The notes under the pieces are model-generated. The model ran no database searches, was not told the DNA's origin, and was given only the letters and a program-made list of their open reading frames with translations. From contig NZ_CP024314.1 in NCBI RefSeq assembly GCF_002944315.1, positions 1,550,001 through 1,614,000 of the forward strand: a stretch of DNA of 64,000 bases, read 5' to 3'. The first letter of the stretch is position 1. Every line of letters begins with the position of its first letter. Below are positions 29,449-38,108 of the stretch, piece by piece. The DNA comes from Rhizobium sp. NXC24 (lineage in GTDB: Bacteria; Pseudomonadota; Alphaproteobacteria; Rhizobiales; Rhizobiaceae). The position numbers and the translations under genes were made by a program.

Positions 29449-29922
29449 CTAGATCGGCAACTCGGTCGAGAATTTCAGCTCGCGCAGCACAAAACTTGAT
29501 ACGACCGTGCGCACATGCGGGTTGCGCATGAGGTATCGGGTCATGAAAGCCTCATAGCTTTCCACATCCTTCGCCCGGATCTTCAGCATATAGTCGAAGG
29601 CGCCGGATAATGCGTAGCACTCCATGATCTCCGGTCGCTCCAGCACCACCGAGGCAAAAGACGCCACCGCCTCTTCGTGATGATCCTCCAGTGTAACATG
29701 CGCGATCACGCAGAGCTTGAGATCGAGTTTTCCCGGATCGAGCAGTGTCACACGCTTGCGGATAACGCCGTCAGCTTCCAGCTCCTGGATCTTCCGCCAG
29801 GCCGAACTCTGAGACATGCCGGCTTTTTCCGCCAGGTCTGCCAGCGAAAGGCTGCCATCGGCCTGGATGAGCTGCAGAAGCTTGCGATGAAAATTCCCAT
29901 GTTCTTTCATTTTCAGCGCCAT
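29449..29922 (-). CDS. Lrp/AsnC family regulator divergent from phhA
   Basis: 157 residues from the ATG at 29922; the ATG at 29910 (153 residues) is equally possible, since neither has a clear SD. The frame is open to 30039, but that extension overlaps the phhA start and is not Lrp-like. HTH (FHRKLLQLIQADGSLSLADLAEKAGMSQSSAWRK) and RAM domain are present. Two adjacent palindromes sit at and just upstream of its start, facing phhA. It probably controls phhA and itself; PhhR of Pseudomonas is of a different family. Confidence 0.88.
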   Translation of the reverse strand: MALKMKEHGNFHRKLLQLIQADGSLSLADLAEKAGMSQSSAWRKIQELEADGVIRKRVTLLDPGKLDLKLCVIAHVTLEDHHEEAVASFASVVLERPEIMECYALSGAFDYMLKIRAKDVESYEAFMTRYLMRNPHVRTVVSSFVLRELKFSTELPI

Positions 29923-29952
29923 ATTCGAGAATATTTGCCACCAATATGGCAA
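29921..29952. promoter_or_regulatory. Two adjacent palindromes between the lrp gene and phhA
   Basis: ATATTC-GA-GAATAT (29921-29934) is followed directly by TTGCCA-N6-TGGCAA (29935-29952). Both arms are perfect in each. Lrp-family proteins bind such AT-rich dyads in tandem, so these are candidate operators for phhA activation and autoregulation. The first overlaps the lrp start at 29922, which slightly favours the later ATG at 29910. Confidence 0.5.
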
Positions 29953-30031
29953 TAGCCAGCATAAAAGAAAAGAAAATCCTCCCCGCTCGGAGCACAATTG
30001 CAGGAGAGCCGCACTGGCTGGGAGGATTAGC

Positions 30032-30823
30032 ATGACCAAGGAAAGCAGCTACACCGCCAAACTGCCCGGCCCGGACGGTTTATACGATTACACCGCCGAA
30101 GAAGATGCGATCTGGGGCGAACTCTATGAGCGTCAAATGAAGCTGCTGGCCAATATGGCCTGCCGCGAATATCTCGAGGGCGTCAAAACCCTGGGGCTCA
30201 AGTCGGACAAGGTGCCTCAGCTTCTCGATGTCAACCGACGGCTGAACGAGACCACCGGCTTCGGCGTCGAAGGTGTACCGGCGCTCATTCCGCCCTCGCG
30301 CTTTTATGAACTCCTGTCGCAAGGCAAATTTCCGCTCGCCACCTTCCTGCGCCGTCGCGAGCATATCGACTATATCGAGGAGCCTGACCTGTTCCACGAG
30401 GTATGCGGCCATTGCCCGCTGCTGACCAACCAGAGCTATGCCAATTTCGTTCGACATTTCGGCGAAACCGCCGTGCGCCTCGGCAAAGGCTATTCCTGGC
30501 ATCTGTTCCGCATTTTCTGGTTCACCGTCGAATTCGGCCTGATCAATACGCCGCAAGGCCGCCGTTGCTTCGGCGCGGGCATCGTCTCATCGCCAAGTGA
30601 AGCGAAGGCGGCAATGGAGGGCAAGGCCTGCGAATTCAGGCCGTTCGATCTGCTGACGGTCCTCAGGACCCCCTATCGGATTGATATCGTCCAGCCGATC
30701 TACTATGTCATCGACAGCTTCGCCGACCTTGAAGCGATCGTCGAGCAGGATATCGAAGGCTTGATCCTCAAGGCAAAGTCGCTCGGTGATTTTCCGCCCA
30801 CTTTCGAAGCCAAGGCTTCGTGA
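30032..30823 (+). CDS. phhA: Phenylalanine 4-monooxygenase
   Basis: 263 residues, ATG after GGGAGG. A single catalytic domain, as in bacterial enzymes. The iron ligands are the two histidines of HEVCGH and the Glu of FWFTVEFGL. It hydroxylates phenylalanine to tyrosine with tetrahydropterin and O2, feeding the homogentisate route encoded 2 kb away. No pterin carbinolamine dehydratase gene lies beside it. A perfect-stem terminator follows. Confidence 0.96.
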   Translation: MTKESSYTAKLPGPDGLYDYTAEEDAIWGELYERQMKLLANMACREYLEGVKTLGLKSDKVPQLLDVNRRLNETTGFGVEGVPALIPPSRFYELLSQGKFPLATFLRRREHIDYIEEPDLFHEVCGHCPLLTNQSYANFVRHFGETAVRLGKGYSWHLFRIFWFTVEFGLINTPQGRRCFGAGIVSSPSEAKAAMEGKACEFRPFDLLTVLRTPYRIDIVQPIYYVIDSFADLEAIVEQDIEGLILKAKSLGDFPPTFEAKAS

Positions 30824-30900
30824 ACCGTCGAAATGCGCGTGGGACTGATCGAACGCATTTAGGCCCCAGCGGCCAAGCAACACAGCGCAACTCGCCCAAA

Positions 30901-30928
30901 ATGCCGCCACCCGGCGGCATTGTTTTAT
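30901..30928. terminator. Intrinsic terminator after phhA
   Basis: ATGCCGCC (30901-30908), loop ACCC, GGCGGCAT (30913-30920), then TGTTTTA. The preceding AAA run makes it potentially bidirectional. It separates phhA from the nitrate leader region. Confidence 0.8.
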
Positions 30929-31061
30929 CGGCTTTCGCCAGAGCGCCTTGCTCGATTAATGTGCACCGCAGCAAAGGCCGCCCAAGATTTGACCATGCCG
31001 TCAGCGGATCAACAATTTCCTTCCCCTTTGATAATACTAGATTTTCTTGGCGTCATGAATT

Positions 31062-31077
31062 TGGCACGCAACTTGCT
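31062..31077 (+). promoter_or_regulatory. Sigma-54 promoter of the nitrate assimilation operon
   Basis: TGGCACGCAACTTGCT matches the TGGCAC-N5-TTGCW consensus exactly, with the -24 GG and -12 GC in phase. It lies 177 bp upstream of the transporter start. RpoN with NtrC-type activation under nitrogen limitation is the expected control for nitrate assimilation. Confidence 0.85.
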
Positions 31078-31137
31078 TTCTTATTTTTGAGGCCGATAAG
31101 GCTCACAGATTGGCGTCCAACGTGGGGCGCCCCAAGC

Positions 31138-31203
31138 AAAGCTGCTGATCAGGATTGACGAACGCGCTCCCAGCGTGCGCGAACCCTGGCCGGCAGCTTT
31201 TTT
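31138..31203 (+). terminator. Terminator-like fold in the nitrate operon leader
   Basis: AAAGCTGC (31138-31145) pairs with GCAGCTTT (31193-31200), with an inner CAGG/CCTG helix and an apical CGCT-CCC-AGCG hairpin, ending in six Ts (31198-31203). It sits between the sigma-54 promoter and the first gene, so transcription must pass it. This suggests NasT-type (ANTAR) antitermination, but I could not convincingly place the paired hexaloop hairpins NasT needs, and nasT/nasS are not in the window. Confidence 0.5.
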
Positions 31204-31253
31204 GTTTCAACTTGAACCCAGGAAGGCGCGACGTTGTCGCGCACGGAGAAGCT

Positions 31254-32525
31254 ATGCCTGCTTTTGACCAAACGCCGACATCGTCCTCTGACGCACCGCA
31301 ACGCGCGCTGTGGATATCGACACTCGCATTCACGCTCTGTTTTGCCGTGTGGACGATCTTCGCGATCATCGGCATTCGCATCAAACAGGAGCTCGGCCTG
31401 AATGAGGCCGAGTTCGGCCTGCTGGTCGGTACTCCGGTTCTGACCGGTTCGATCGTCCGCATTGTTCTTGGCATCTGGACCACGCGTTATGGCGGCCGGC
31501 TCGTCTACACGCTCACCATGCTGGCCGCCGCAGTGGCGACCTTCCTGCTCTCCTATGCCCACACCTACACGCAGATGCTGATCGCCGGCCTCGGCGTCGG
31601 TCTTGCCGGCGGCTCCTTCGCAGTCGGCGTCGCCTATATCTCGCCCTTCTTCCCGCCCGAAAAGCAGGGAACGGCGCTTGGCATCTTCGGCGCCGGCAAT
31701 GTCGGTGCCGCGGTGACCAAGTTCGCAGCCCCCTTCGTTCTCCTTGCATGGGGCTGGCAGGCTGTTGCGGAGATCTGGGCGCTGGTGCTTGCCGTCATGG
31801 CAATCGTCTTCTGGTTCACCACGACGGACGATCCGGCCTTCCGCGCCCGTCGCAATGGCGGCGGCGCATCCAAGAGCCTCCTGCAGGAATTCGCGCCGTT
31901 GAAAAACGTGCAGGTATGGCGCTTCTCGCTCTATTACTTCTTCGCGTTCGGCGGCTTCGTCGCCCTGTCGCTCTGGCTGCCCCGTTATCTGGTCGGCGTC
32001 TACGGCTTCAACCTCGAGACTGCCGGCATGGTCGCCGCAGCCTATTCCATTCCCGGCAGCATCTTCCGCGCCTTCGGCGGCATGCTTTCCGACAAGAAGG
32101 GCGCACGAAGCGTCATGTACACGATGCTGGCGGTGTCGGCAGTCACCACCTTGATCCTTTCGCTGCCGGCCGCAACGGCAGCAGGCCCGGCCTTCGGCAT
32201 CACGCCGGCCATCTTCATCGTCGTCATCTTCATCCTTGGCTTCTTCATGAGCCTCGGCAAGGCGGCCGTCTATAAGCACATCCCCGCCTATTATCCCGGC
32301 GCCGTCGGCGCTGTCGGCGGTATCGTCGGCATGATGGGCGGCCTTGGCGGCTTCATCCTGCCGATCGCCTTCGGCCTGCTCAAGGATATGACCGGCCTCT
32401 GGTCGAGTTGCTTCATGCTGCTCTTCGCGATCGTCGCCATCTCGCTGGTGTGGATGCATTTCTCCATCCGGCAGTTGCAGCGGAGCAGCGCATCGGCCGC
32501 AAACACCAGCGTTTTTGCCCAGTAA
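31254..32525 (+). CDS. Nitrate/nitrite MFS transporter (NarK/NrtP type)
   Basis: 423 residues from the ATG at 31254 behind CGGAGAAG. Twelve membrane segments. The nitrate-porter signatures are visible: RIVLGIWTTRYGGR in the first half, GLAGGSFAVGVAYISPFFP with GxGNVGAAVTKF, and the second-half GIVGMMGGLGGF. It imports nitrate for the reductases encoded downstream; 18 bp separate it from nirB. The start context follows the sigma-54 leader. Confidence 0.93.
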   Translation: MPAFDQTPTSSSDAPQRALWISTLAFTLCFAVWTIFAIIGIRIKQELGLNEAEFGLLVGTPVLTGSIVRIVLGIWTTRYGGRLVYTLTMLAAAVATFLLSYAHTYTQMLIAGLGVGLAGGSFAVGVAYISPFFPPEKQGTALGIFGAGNVGAAVTKFAAPFVLLAWGWQAVAEIWALVLAVMAIVFWFTTTDDPAFRARRNGGGASKSLLQEFAPLKNVQVWRFSLYYFFAFGGFVALSLWLPRYLVGVYGFNLETAGMVAAAYSIPGSIFRAFGGMLSDKKGARSVMYTMLAVSAVTTLILSLPAATAAGPAFGITPAIFIVVIFILGFFMSLGKAAVYKHIPAYYPGAVGAVGGIVGMMGGLGGFILPIAFGLLKDMTGLWSSCFMLLFAIVAISLVWMHFSIRQLQRSSASAANTSVFAQ

Positions 32526-32543
32526 TTCGGATCGGAATTCCCT

Positions 32544-34994
32544 ATGACCCAGAAACTTGTCATCATCGGCAACGGCATGGCGCCCGGCCGCATGCTGGAG
32601 CACCTCCTCGAAAAGGCGCCCGGCCAGTATGAAGTGACGATCTTCAACGCCGAGCCGCGTGTCAATTACGACCGCATCATGCTGTCGCCGGTTCTTTCCG
32701 GCGAAAAGGACTACGAGCAGATCATCATCCATGGCGATGGCTGGTACATCAAAAACAACATCACCCTCTATAAGGGTCACAGGATCATCAATATCGATAG
32801 GGCGGCCAAGACGGTCACCTCCGATCACGGCGTCACCGAGAACTACGACAAGCTGGTGATCGCAACCGGTTCAGTGCCCTTCATCATTCCGGTGCCAGGC
32901 AAGGATCTACCCGGCGTCATCACCTATCGCGACCTCGACGACGTGCAGGCGATGTTGCTTGCCGCCCAGTCGCGCGAAAAGGCGATCGTCATCGGCGGCG
33001 GTCTCCTCGGCCTCGAAGCTGCTGCCGGCCTTGCCTCCCGCGGGATGGATGTCACCGTTCTGCATGTCATGCCGACGCTGATGGAACGCCAGCTCGACCC
33101 GGCTGCGGGCTATCTGCTGCAAAAGGCGGTGGAAGAGCGCGGCATCAAAGTCATTACCAAGGCCAATACCAAAGCGATTGTCGGGAACGGCAAAGTCGAG
33201 GGCATCGAGCTTGAAGACGGCCGCATCATTCCCGCGACCCTCGTCGTCATGGCAGTCGGCATCCGCCCAAGCGTCGGGCTCGCGAAGGACGCCGGTATCG
33301 CCGTCAACCGCGGCATCGTCGTCGACGATGGCATGAACACGTCCGATGGCGACATCATGGCGCTTGGCGAATGCGCCGAGGTGGGCGGCATGGTCTACGG
33401 CTTGGTGGCGCCTCTCTATGAAATGGCTCGTGTCGCCGCTTCGCATTTGTCGGGAGACCGCTCCGCCGCCTTCGTGCATTCCGACACGCCGACCAAGCTC
33501 AAGGTCACCGGCATCGATCTCTTTTCTCTCGGAGACTTTGCAGATGGCGACGATCGCGAGGAAATCGTTCTGCGCGACGCTGCAGCCGGCGTCTACAAGC
33601 GCGTGATCCTCAAGGACAATCGCGTCATCGGCACCGTGCTATACGGCGAGACTGCTGACGGCGCATGGTTCAACGACCTGAAGAAGAAGGCGACCGATAT
33701 TTCGGAGATGCGCGAGACGCTGATCTTCGGCCAGGCCTACCAGGGAGGGTCCCCGCTGGACCCTATGGCGGCCGTTGCAGCCTTGCCGGATGATGCGGAA
33801 ATCTGCGGCTGCAACGGCGTCTGTAAGGGCAAGATCACCTCGACGATCACTGCCAAGGGTCTGACGTCCCTGGATGAGGTGCGCGCCCATACCAAGGCGT
33901 CCGCCTCATGCGGCTCCTGCACCGGGCTCGTCGAGCAACTGATGACGATCACGCTTGGCGACAGCTACAATCCGAAGGCCGTGCAGCCGATGTGCGCCTG
34001 CACCGAGCTCGGCCATGACGATGTACGCCGGCTGATCAAGGCCAAGGGGCTGAAGAGCATCCCCGCCGTCATGCAGGAGCTGGAGTGGAAGACTTCGTGC
34101 GGCTGCGCGAAATGCCGGCCGGCGTTGAACTACTATCTCGTCTGCGACTGGCCGGATGAATATGCCGACGATTATCAGTCGCGCTTCATCAATGAGCGCG
34201 TTCACGCCAATATTCAGAAGGACGGCACCTATTCGGTCGTGCCGCGCATGTGGGGCGGCGTGACCAGTTCGAACGAGCTGCGCGCCATTGCCGATGTTGT
34301 CGACAAATTCGAGATTCCGATGGTGAAGGTGACCGGCGGCCAGCGCATCGACCTGCTCGGCGTGCAGAAGGAGGACCTGCCCGCCGTCTGGGCCGATCTC
34401 GGCAAGGCGGGCTTCATCTCCGGCCAGGCCTATGCCAAGGGCCTGCGCACGGTGAAGACCTGCGTCGGCTCCGATTGGTGCCGCTTCGGCACGCAGGATT
34501 CGACCGGCCTGGGCATCCGCATCGAAAAATTCATGTGGGGCTCGTGGACGCCGGCAAAGCTCAAGATGGCGGTTTCCGGCTGTCCGCGCAATTGCGCCGA
34601 GGCGACCTGCAAGGACATTGGTGTCATCTGCGTCGACAGCGGCTTCGAGATTCATTTCGCAGGCGCTGCCGGTCTAGACATCAAGGGCACGGAAGTGCTT
34701 GGCCTCGTCAAAACCGAGGACGAGGCGCTCGAGCATATCGTGGCATTGACTCAGATGTACCGCGAACAAGCCCGCTATCTCGAGCGCATCTACAAATGGG
34801 CCAAGCGCATCGGTCTTGACGAAATCCGCCGCCAGATCATGGAAGATGCCGAAAAGCGCAAGGCTTACTACGAGCGCTTCGTCTTCAGCCAGAAATTCGC
34901 CCAGGTCGACCCCTGGTCGGAGCGCGTCTCCGGCAAGGACAAGCATGAGTTCAAGCCGATGGCGACGATCGGCTACCCGCAGGCCGCCGAGTAA
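32544..34994 (+). CDS. nirB: Assimilatory nitrite reductase [NAD(P)H], large subunit
   Basis: 816 residues, the full family length. The N-terminal half is the FAD/NAD(P)H reductase (IIGNGMAPGRMLEHL, VIGGGLLGLEAAAGL). A BFD-like [2Fe-2S] region follows (CGCNGVCKG and CGSCTGL) with a second such set (SCGCAKCRP). The C-terminal half binds siroheme and [4Fe-4S] (CVGSDWCRFG...CPRNCAEATCKD). It reduces nitrite to ammonium. Its start is preceded by GGAATT. Next gene is nirD. Confidence 0.96.
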   Translation: MTQKLVIIGNGMAPGRMLEHLLEKAPGQYEVTIFNAEPRVNYDRIMLSPVLSGEKDYEQIIIHGDGWYIKNNITLYKGHRIINIDRAAKTVTSDHGVTENYDKLVIATGSVPFIIPVPGKDLPGVITYRDLDDVQAMLLAAQSREKAIVIGGGLLGLEAAAGLASRGMDVTVLHVMPTLMERQLDPAAGYLLQKAVEERGIKVITKANTKAIVGNGKVEGIELEDGRIIPATLVVMAVGIRPSVGLAKDAGIAVNRGIVVDDGMNTSDGDIMALGECAEVGGMVYGLVAPLYEMARVAASHLSGDRSAAFVHSDTPTKLKVTGIDLFSLGDFADGDDREEIVLRDAAAGVYKRVILKDNRVIGTVLYGETADGAWFNDLKKKATDISEMRETLIFGQAYQGGSPLDPMAAVAALPDDAEICGCNGVCKGKITSTITAKGLTSLDEVRAHTKASASCGSCTGLVEQLMTITLGDSYNPKAVQPMCACTELGHDDVRRLIKAKGLKSIPAVMQELEWKTSCGCAKCRPALNYYLVCDWPDEYADDYQSRFINERVHANIQKDGTYSVVPRMWGGVTSSNELRAIADVVDKFEIPMVKVTGGQRIDLLGVQKEDLPAVWADLGKAGFISGQAYAKGLRTVKTCVGSDWCRFGTQDSTGLGIRIEKFMWGSWTPAKLKMAVSGCPRNCAEATCKDIGVICVDSGFEIHFAGAAGLDIKGTEVLGLVKTEDEALEHIVALTQMYREQARYLERIYKWAKRIGLDEIRRQIMEDAEKRKAYYERFVFSQKFAQVDPWSERVSGKDKHEFKPMATIGYPQAAE

Positions 34995-35004
34995 GGAGAT
35001 GAGC

Positions 35005-35334
35005 ATGAACTGGATTGAAATCGGCGACATTTCGGATATCCCGCTGCGCGGCGCGCGCTGCGTGAAGACGCCGCAGGGCAAGATCGCGGTCTTCCGTACT
35101 GCCGAAAACGAAGTCTTCGCCATCGAGGATCATTGCCCGCACAAGGGCGGACCGCTTTCGCAAGGGATCGTGCACGGTGCAGCCGTCACTTGCCCTCTGC
35201 ACAATTGGGTCATCTCGCTTGAAACCGGCAAGGCGCTCGGGGCGGATGAAGGTTCGGTCCGCACCATCCCGGTGCGCAATGAGGGCGGAGTGCTATCGAT
35301 CAGGCTCGATAGTCTCATGATGGCGGCGGAATAG
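35005..35334 (+). CDS. nirD: Nitrite reductase small subunit (Rieske-like)
   Basis: 109 residues from the ATG at 35005, with AAGGAG at 6 bp; the ATG at 34999 abuts the SD. A Rieske-type fold with CPHKGGPL and CPLHNW motifs, so the cysteines and histidines for a [2Fe-2S] cluster are retained here (DHCPHKGG, CPLHNW), which many NirD proteins lack. It partners NirB. 10 bp after nirB. Confidence 0.95.
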   Translation: MNWIEIGDISDIPLRGARCVKTPQGKIAVFRTAENEVFAIEDHCPHKGGPLSQGIVHGAAVTCPLHNWVISLETGKALGADEGSVRTIPVRNEGGVLSIRLDSLMMAAE

Positions 35335-35380
35335 ATGGTCTTGCGCCCGGCAATATCTTCGGCTGTTGGAGGACGCCTCA

Positions 35381-38038
35381 ATGCCCGCTGAGACCAAAAC
35401 GACCTGCCCCTATTGCGGCGTAGGCTGCGGCGTCATTGCGAGCATCGATGATGACGGCAAGGTTTCCGTCAAAGGCGATCCCGATCATCCCTCCAACTAC
35501 GGGCGCCTCTGTTCCAAGGGGTCGGCGCTCGCGGAGACGATCGATCTTGACGGCCGTCTTCTCTATCCAGAAGTCGGCGGTCAACGCGCGAACTGGGACG
35601 ACGCTCTTGATCTGGTGGCAAAGCGCTTTTCCGAAACCGTTGCCGCGCATGGTCCGGATTCGGTTGCCTTCTATGTCTCCGGTCAGCTTCTGACCGAAGA
35701 TTACTACGTCGCCAACAAGCTGATGAAGGGCTTTATCGGCTCGGCCAACATCGATACCAATTCGCGCCTCTGCATGTCTTCCTCGGTCGCGGGCCACCGC
35801 CGTGCCTTCGGTTCCGATACGGTGCCCGGCACCTACGAGGACATCGAATTGGCCGATCTGGTGATCCTGACCGGCTCCAATCTCGCCTGGTGTCATCCGG
35901 TCCTCTACCAGCGCCTTGCTGCCGCGAAAGCCGAACGCCCTGGAATGAAGGTCGTCGTCATCGATCCGCGCCGAACGATGACCTCCGACATTGCCGACCT
36001 GCATCTGGCAATCCGTCCGGACGGCGATGTGGCGCTATTCACCGGTCTGCTTGCGCGCCTCGCCCAGAGCTCCGCCATCGATCAGAATTTCATCGCGCTC
36101 CACACGGAGGGCTTCTCGGACGCTTTCGCGGAAGCCTCGGCGCTGAGCTTCGGCGACCTGCTCGACAAGACCGGCCTGCCGGCAATGCAACTGCGCGAGT
36201 TCTTCCGCTTGTTCGAGACGACGGAAAAGGTGGTGACCTGCTATAGCCAGGGCGTCAACCAATCGTCCTCCGGTACCGACAAGGTCAACGCCATCCTCAA
36301 TTGCCATCTCGCCACGGGACGCATCGGCCGTCCCGGCATGGGGCCGTTCTCACTAACCGGCCAACCGAATGCCATGGGCGGACGCGAAGTTGGCGGGCTC
36401 GCCAATATGCTTGCCGCCCACATGGCGATCGAAAATGCAGGCGATCGCGATCGCGTGCAGCGCTTCTGGAAATCCCCCGTTATCGCCGAACGGCCGGGAC
36501 TGAAGGCCGTCGACATGTTTCGCGCCGTTGCCGATGGCCGCGTCAAAGCCTTGTGGATCATGGCGACCAATCCGGTTGTTTCGATGCCGGATGCCGATGC
36601 CGTGGAAGCGGCCATCAAGGCCTGTCCCTTCGTCGTCGTTTCCGATGTCCTGAAATTGACGGATACGGCACGACACGCCGATGTATTGCTGCCTTCCCTC
36701 GGCTGGGGCGAAAAGGACGGCACCGTCACCAATTCCGAACGCCGGATTTCCCGGCAGCGGGGCTTTCTCCCCTCCCCTGGCGAGGCCAAGCCGGATTGGT
36801 GGCAGATGGCCGAAGTCGGTCGTCGGATGGGATTTGCCGAGGCCTTCTCCTTCGGCTCGAGAGCCAGCATTTTTGCCGAACATGCCGCCCTTTCCAGCTT
36901 TGAAAATAATGGCAGCCGGGATTTCGATATCGGTGCCTGCGAGGAGATAACGGCCGACGACTATGACGCGCTCTCGCCGTTCCAATGGCCGCAGCCTGCG
37001 GGATCAGCACCGCAGACGTCGCGCTTCTTCGCCAAAGGCGGTTTTTTTCATGCCGATGGCAAGGCCCGTTTCGTGGCCGTAAAGATGCCGGTTTCGGACC
37101 GCACGAGCGCAGAATTCCCGTTCACACTCAATACGGGCCGCATCCGCGACCAATGGCATACGATGACCCGCACCGGCAAAAGCGCCCGGTTGTCGGCGCA
37201 TATTGCCGAGCCCTTTGCCGAAATCCATCCCCGCGATGCGATCGAAATCGGCGTCAGCGACGCAAGCCTGATCGAGATCGAAAGCCCACAAGGCAAGGTA
37301 ACCGTCCGGGCATTGGTGACGGAACGACAGGCGCGCGGCAGCCTGTTCGTGCCGATGCATTGGAACGACAGTTTCGCCGCAAAGGCGCGTATCGATACCG
37401 TCGTCGCGCCGCTGACCGATCCCTTTTCCGGCCAGCCGGCTTCGAAAAATGTCGCTGTTGCGGCACGTCCCTTCAAGGCATCCCGCTATGGCTTTGCCGT
37501 TTCCGTGGCAAAGCCGCAGCGTCTGGAGGCCGCCTATTGGGCGCTCGCCAAGGCCGATGGCGGATGGCGGATGGAGCTGGCTTTCGACGACGCTGCAGAA
37601 GACTGGGCGGACTGGTGCCGCGCCACGTTCGACATTCCTGCAGACGTCGAACCGCTCGGTTATGCCGATCAAACCTCTGGCGATCTGCGTCTAGCCTTCT
37701 TCGACGGAGACAGGCTGATTGTGGCGCTGTTTCTGGCCCGCCAGCCAGTGGCCGTCGCCCGCAACTGGGCGATTGCGCAACTGTCCGCATCGCACGGCAA
37801 TATGCGCAAACGCTTTGCGCTCGTCGCCGGCCGGCCGGGCGCCAACACCCCGGATCCCGGCGCAACCGTCTGCTCGTGTTTCGGCGTCGGCGTCAACCAG
37901 ATCGTCGGTGCGGTTCGCAATGGCTGCCACAGCGTCGAGGCGGTCGGCAAAGCGCTGAACGCCGGAACCAATTGCGGTTCCTGCCGAGCCGAAATCCGCG
38001 GGATCATCGATGGATGCCTTGCGACGGCGGCCGAATAG
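35381..38038 (+). CDS. nasA: Assimilatory nitrate reductase, catalytic subunit
   Basis: 885 residues, ATG at 35381 after GGAGGACG. The N-terminal [4Fe-4S] motif is CPYCGVGCG with the fourth Cys in RLCSKG, followed by the molybdopterin dinucleotide-binding oxidoreductase core. The last 60 residues add a BFD-like [2Fe-2S] domain (CSCFGVGVNQI and NCGSCRAEI), the electron entry site of NasA-type enzymes. It reduces nitrate to nitrite in the cytoplasm. Last gene of the operon; the next gene has its own stress-type promoter. Confidence 0.95.
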   Translation: MPAETKTTCPYCGVGCGVIASIDDDGKVSVKGDPDHPSNYGRLCSKGSALAETIDLDGRLLYPEVGGQRANWDDALDLVAKRFSETVAAHGPDSVAFYVSGQLLTEDYYVANKLMKGFIGSANIDTNSRLCMSSSVAGHRRAFGSDTVPGTYEDIELADLVILTGSNLAWCHPVLYQRLAAAKAERPGMKVVVIDPRRTMTSDIADLHLAIRPDGDVALFTGLLARLAQSSAIDQNFIALHTEGFSDAFAEASALSFGDLLDKTGLPAMQLREFFRLFETTEKVVTCYSQGVNQSSSGTDKVNAILNCHLATGRIGRPGMGPFSLTGQPNAMGGREVGGLANMLAAHMAIENAGDRDRVQRFWKSPVIAERPGLKAVDMFRAVADGRVKALWIMATNPVVSMPDADAVEAAIKACPFVVVSDVLKLTDTARHADVLLPSLGWGEKDGTVTNSERRISRQRGFLPSPGEAKPDWWQMAEVGRRMGFAEAFSFGSRASIFAEHAALSSFENNGSRDFDIGACEEITADDYDALSPFQWPQPAGSAPQTSRFFAKGGFFHADGKARFVAVKMPVSDRTSAEFPFTLNTGRIRDQWHTMTRTGKSARLSAHIAEPFAEIHPRDAIEIGVSDASLIEIESPQGKVTVRALVTERQARGSLFVPMHWNDSFAAKARIDTVVAPLTDPFSGQPASKNVAVAARPFKASRYGFAVSVAKPQRLEAAYWALAKADGGWRMELAFDDAAEDWADWCRATFDIPADVEPLGYADQTSGDLRLAFFDGDRLIVALFLARQPVAVARNWAIAQLSASHGNMRKRFALVAGRPGANTPDPGATVCSCFGVGVNQIVGAVRNGCHSVEAVGKALNAGTNCGSCRAEIRGIIDGCLATAAE

Positions 38039-38058
38039 CCGACCCCGAGAATAGCCAT

Positions 38059-38083
38059 GGAACAAAGCGCCATGCTTCCCGTT
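38059..38083 (+). promoter_or_regulatory. Sigma-EcfG-type promoter of the first Ku gene
   Basis: GGAAC (38059-38063), 16-bp spacer, CGTT (38080-38083). This is an exact fit to the GGAAC-N16/17-CGTT general-stress promoter of alphaproteobacteria, 25 bp before the Ku ATG. Confidence 0.8.
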
Positions 38084-38108
38084 CGTTTTGGAATCGGGAG
38101 ATCGATTC

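Larger units (their letters stand above)
30824..31253. other. 430-bp region: phhA terminator and nitrate operon leader
   Basis: Contains the phhA terminator (30901-30928), the sigma-54 promoter (31062-31077) and the terminator-like fold (31138-31203). Between 31090 and 31140 are small dyads (GAGGCC/GGCTC, TTGG/CCAA) that could be part of a regulated leader. No gene. Confidence 0.6.

Noticed and set aside
31090..31140. NasT (ANTAR) dual-hexaloop motif
   Set aside because: Small dyads are present but no pair of hexaloops with the required A1/G4 pattern could be placed with confidence.
31149..32828. 559-codon minus-strand frame
   Set aside because: Antisense shadow of the nitrate transporter and start of nirB; composition is His/Asp/Arg-rich with no domain.
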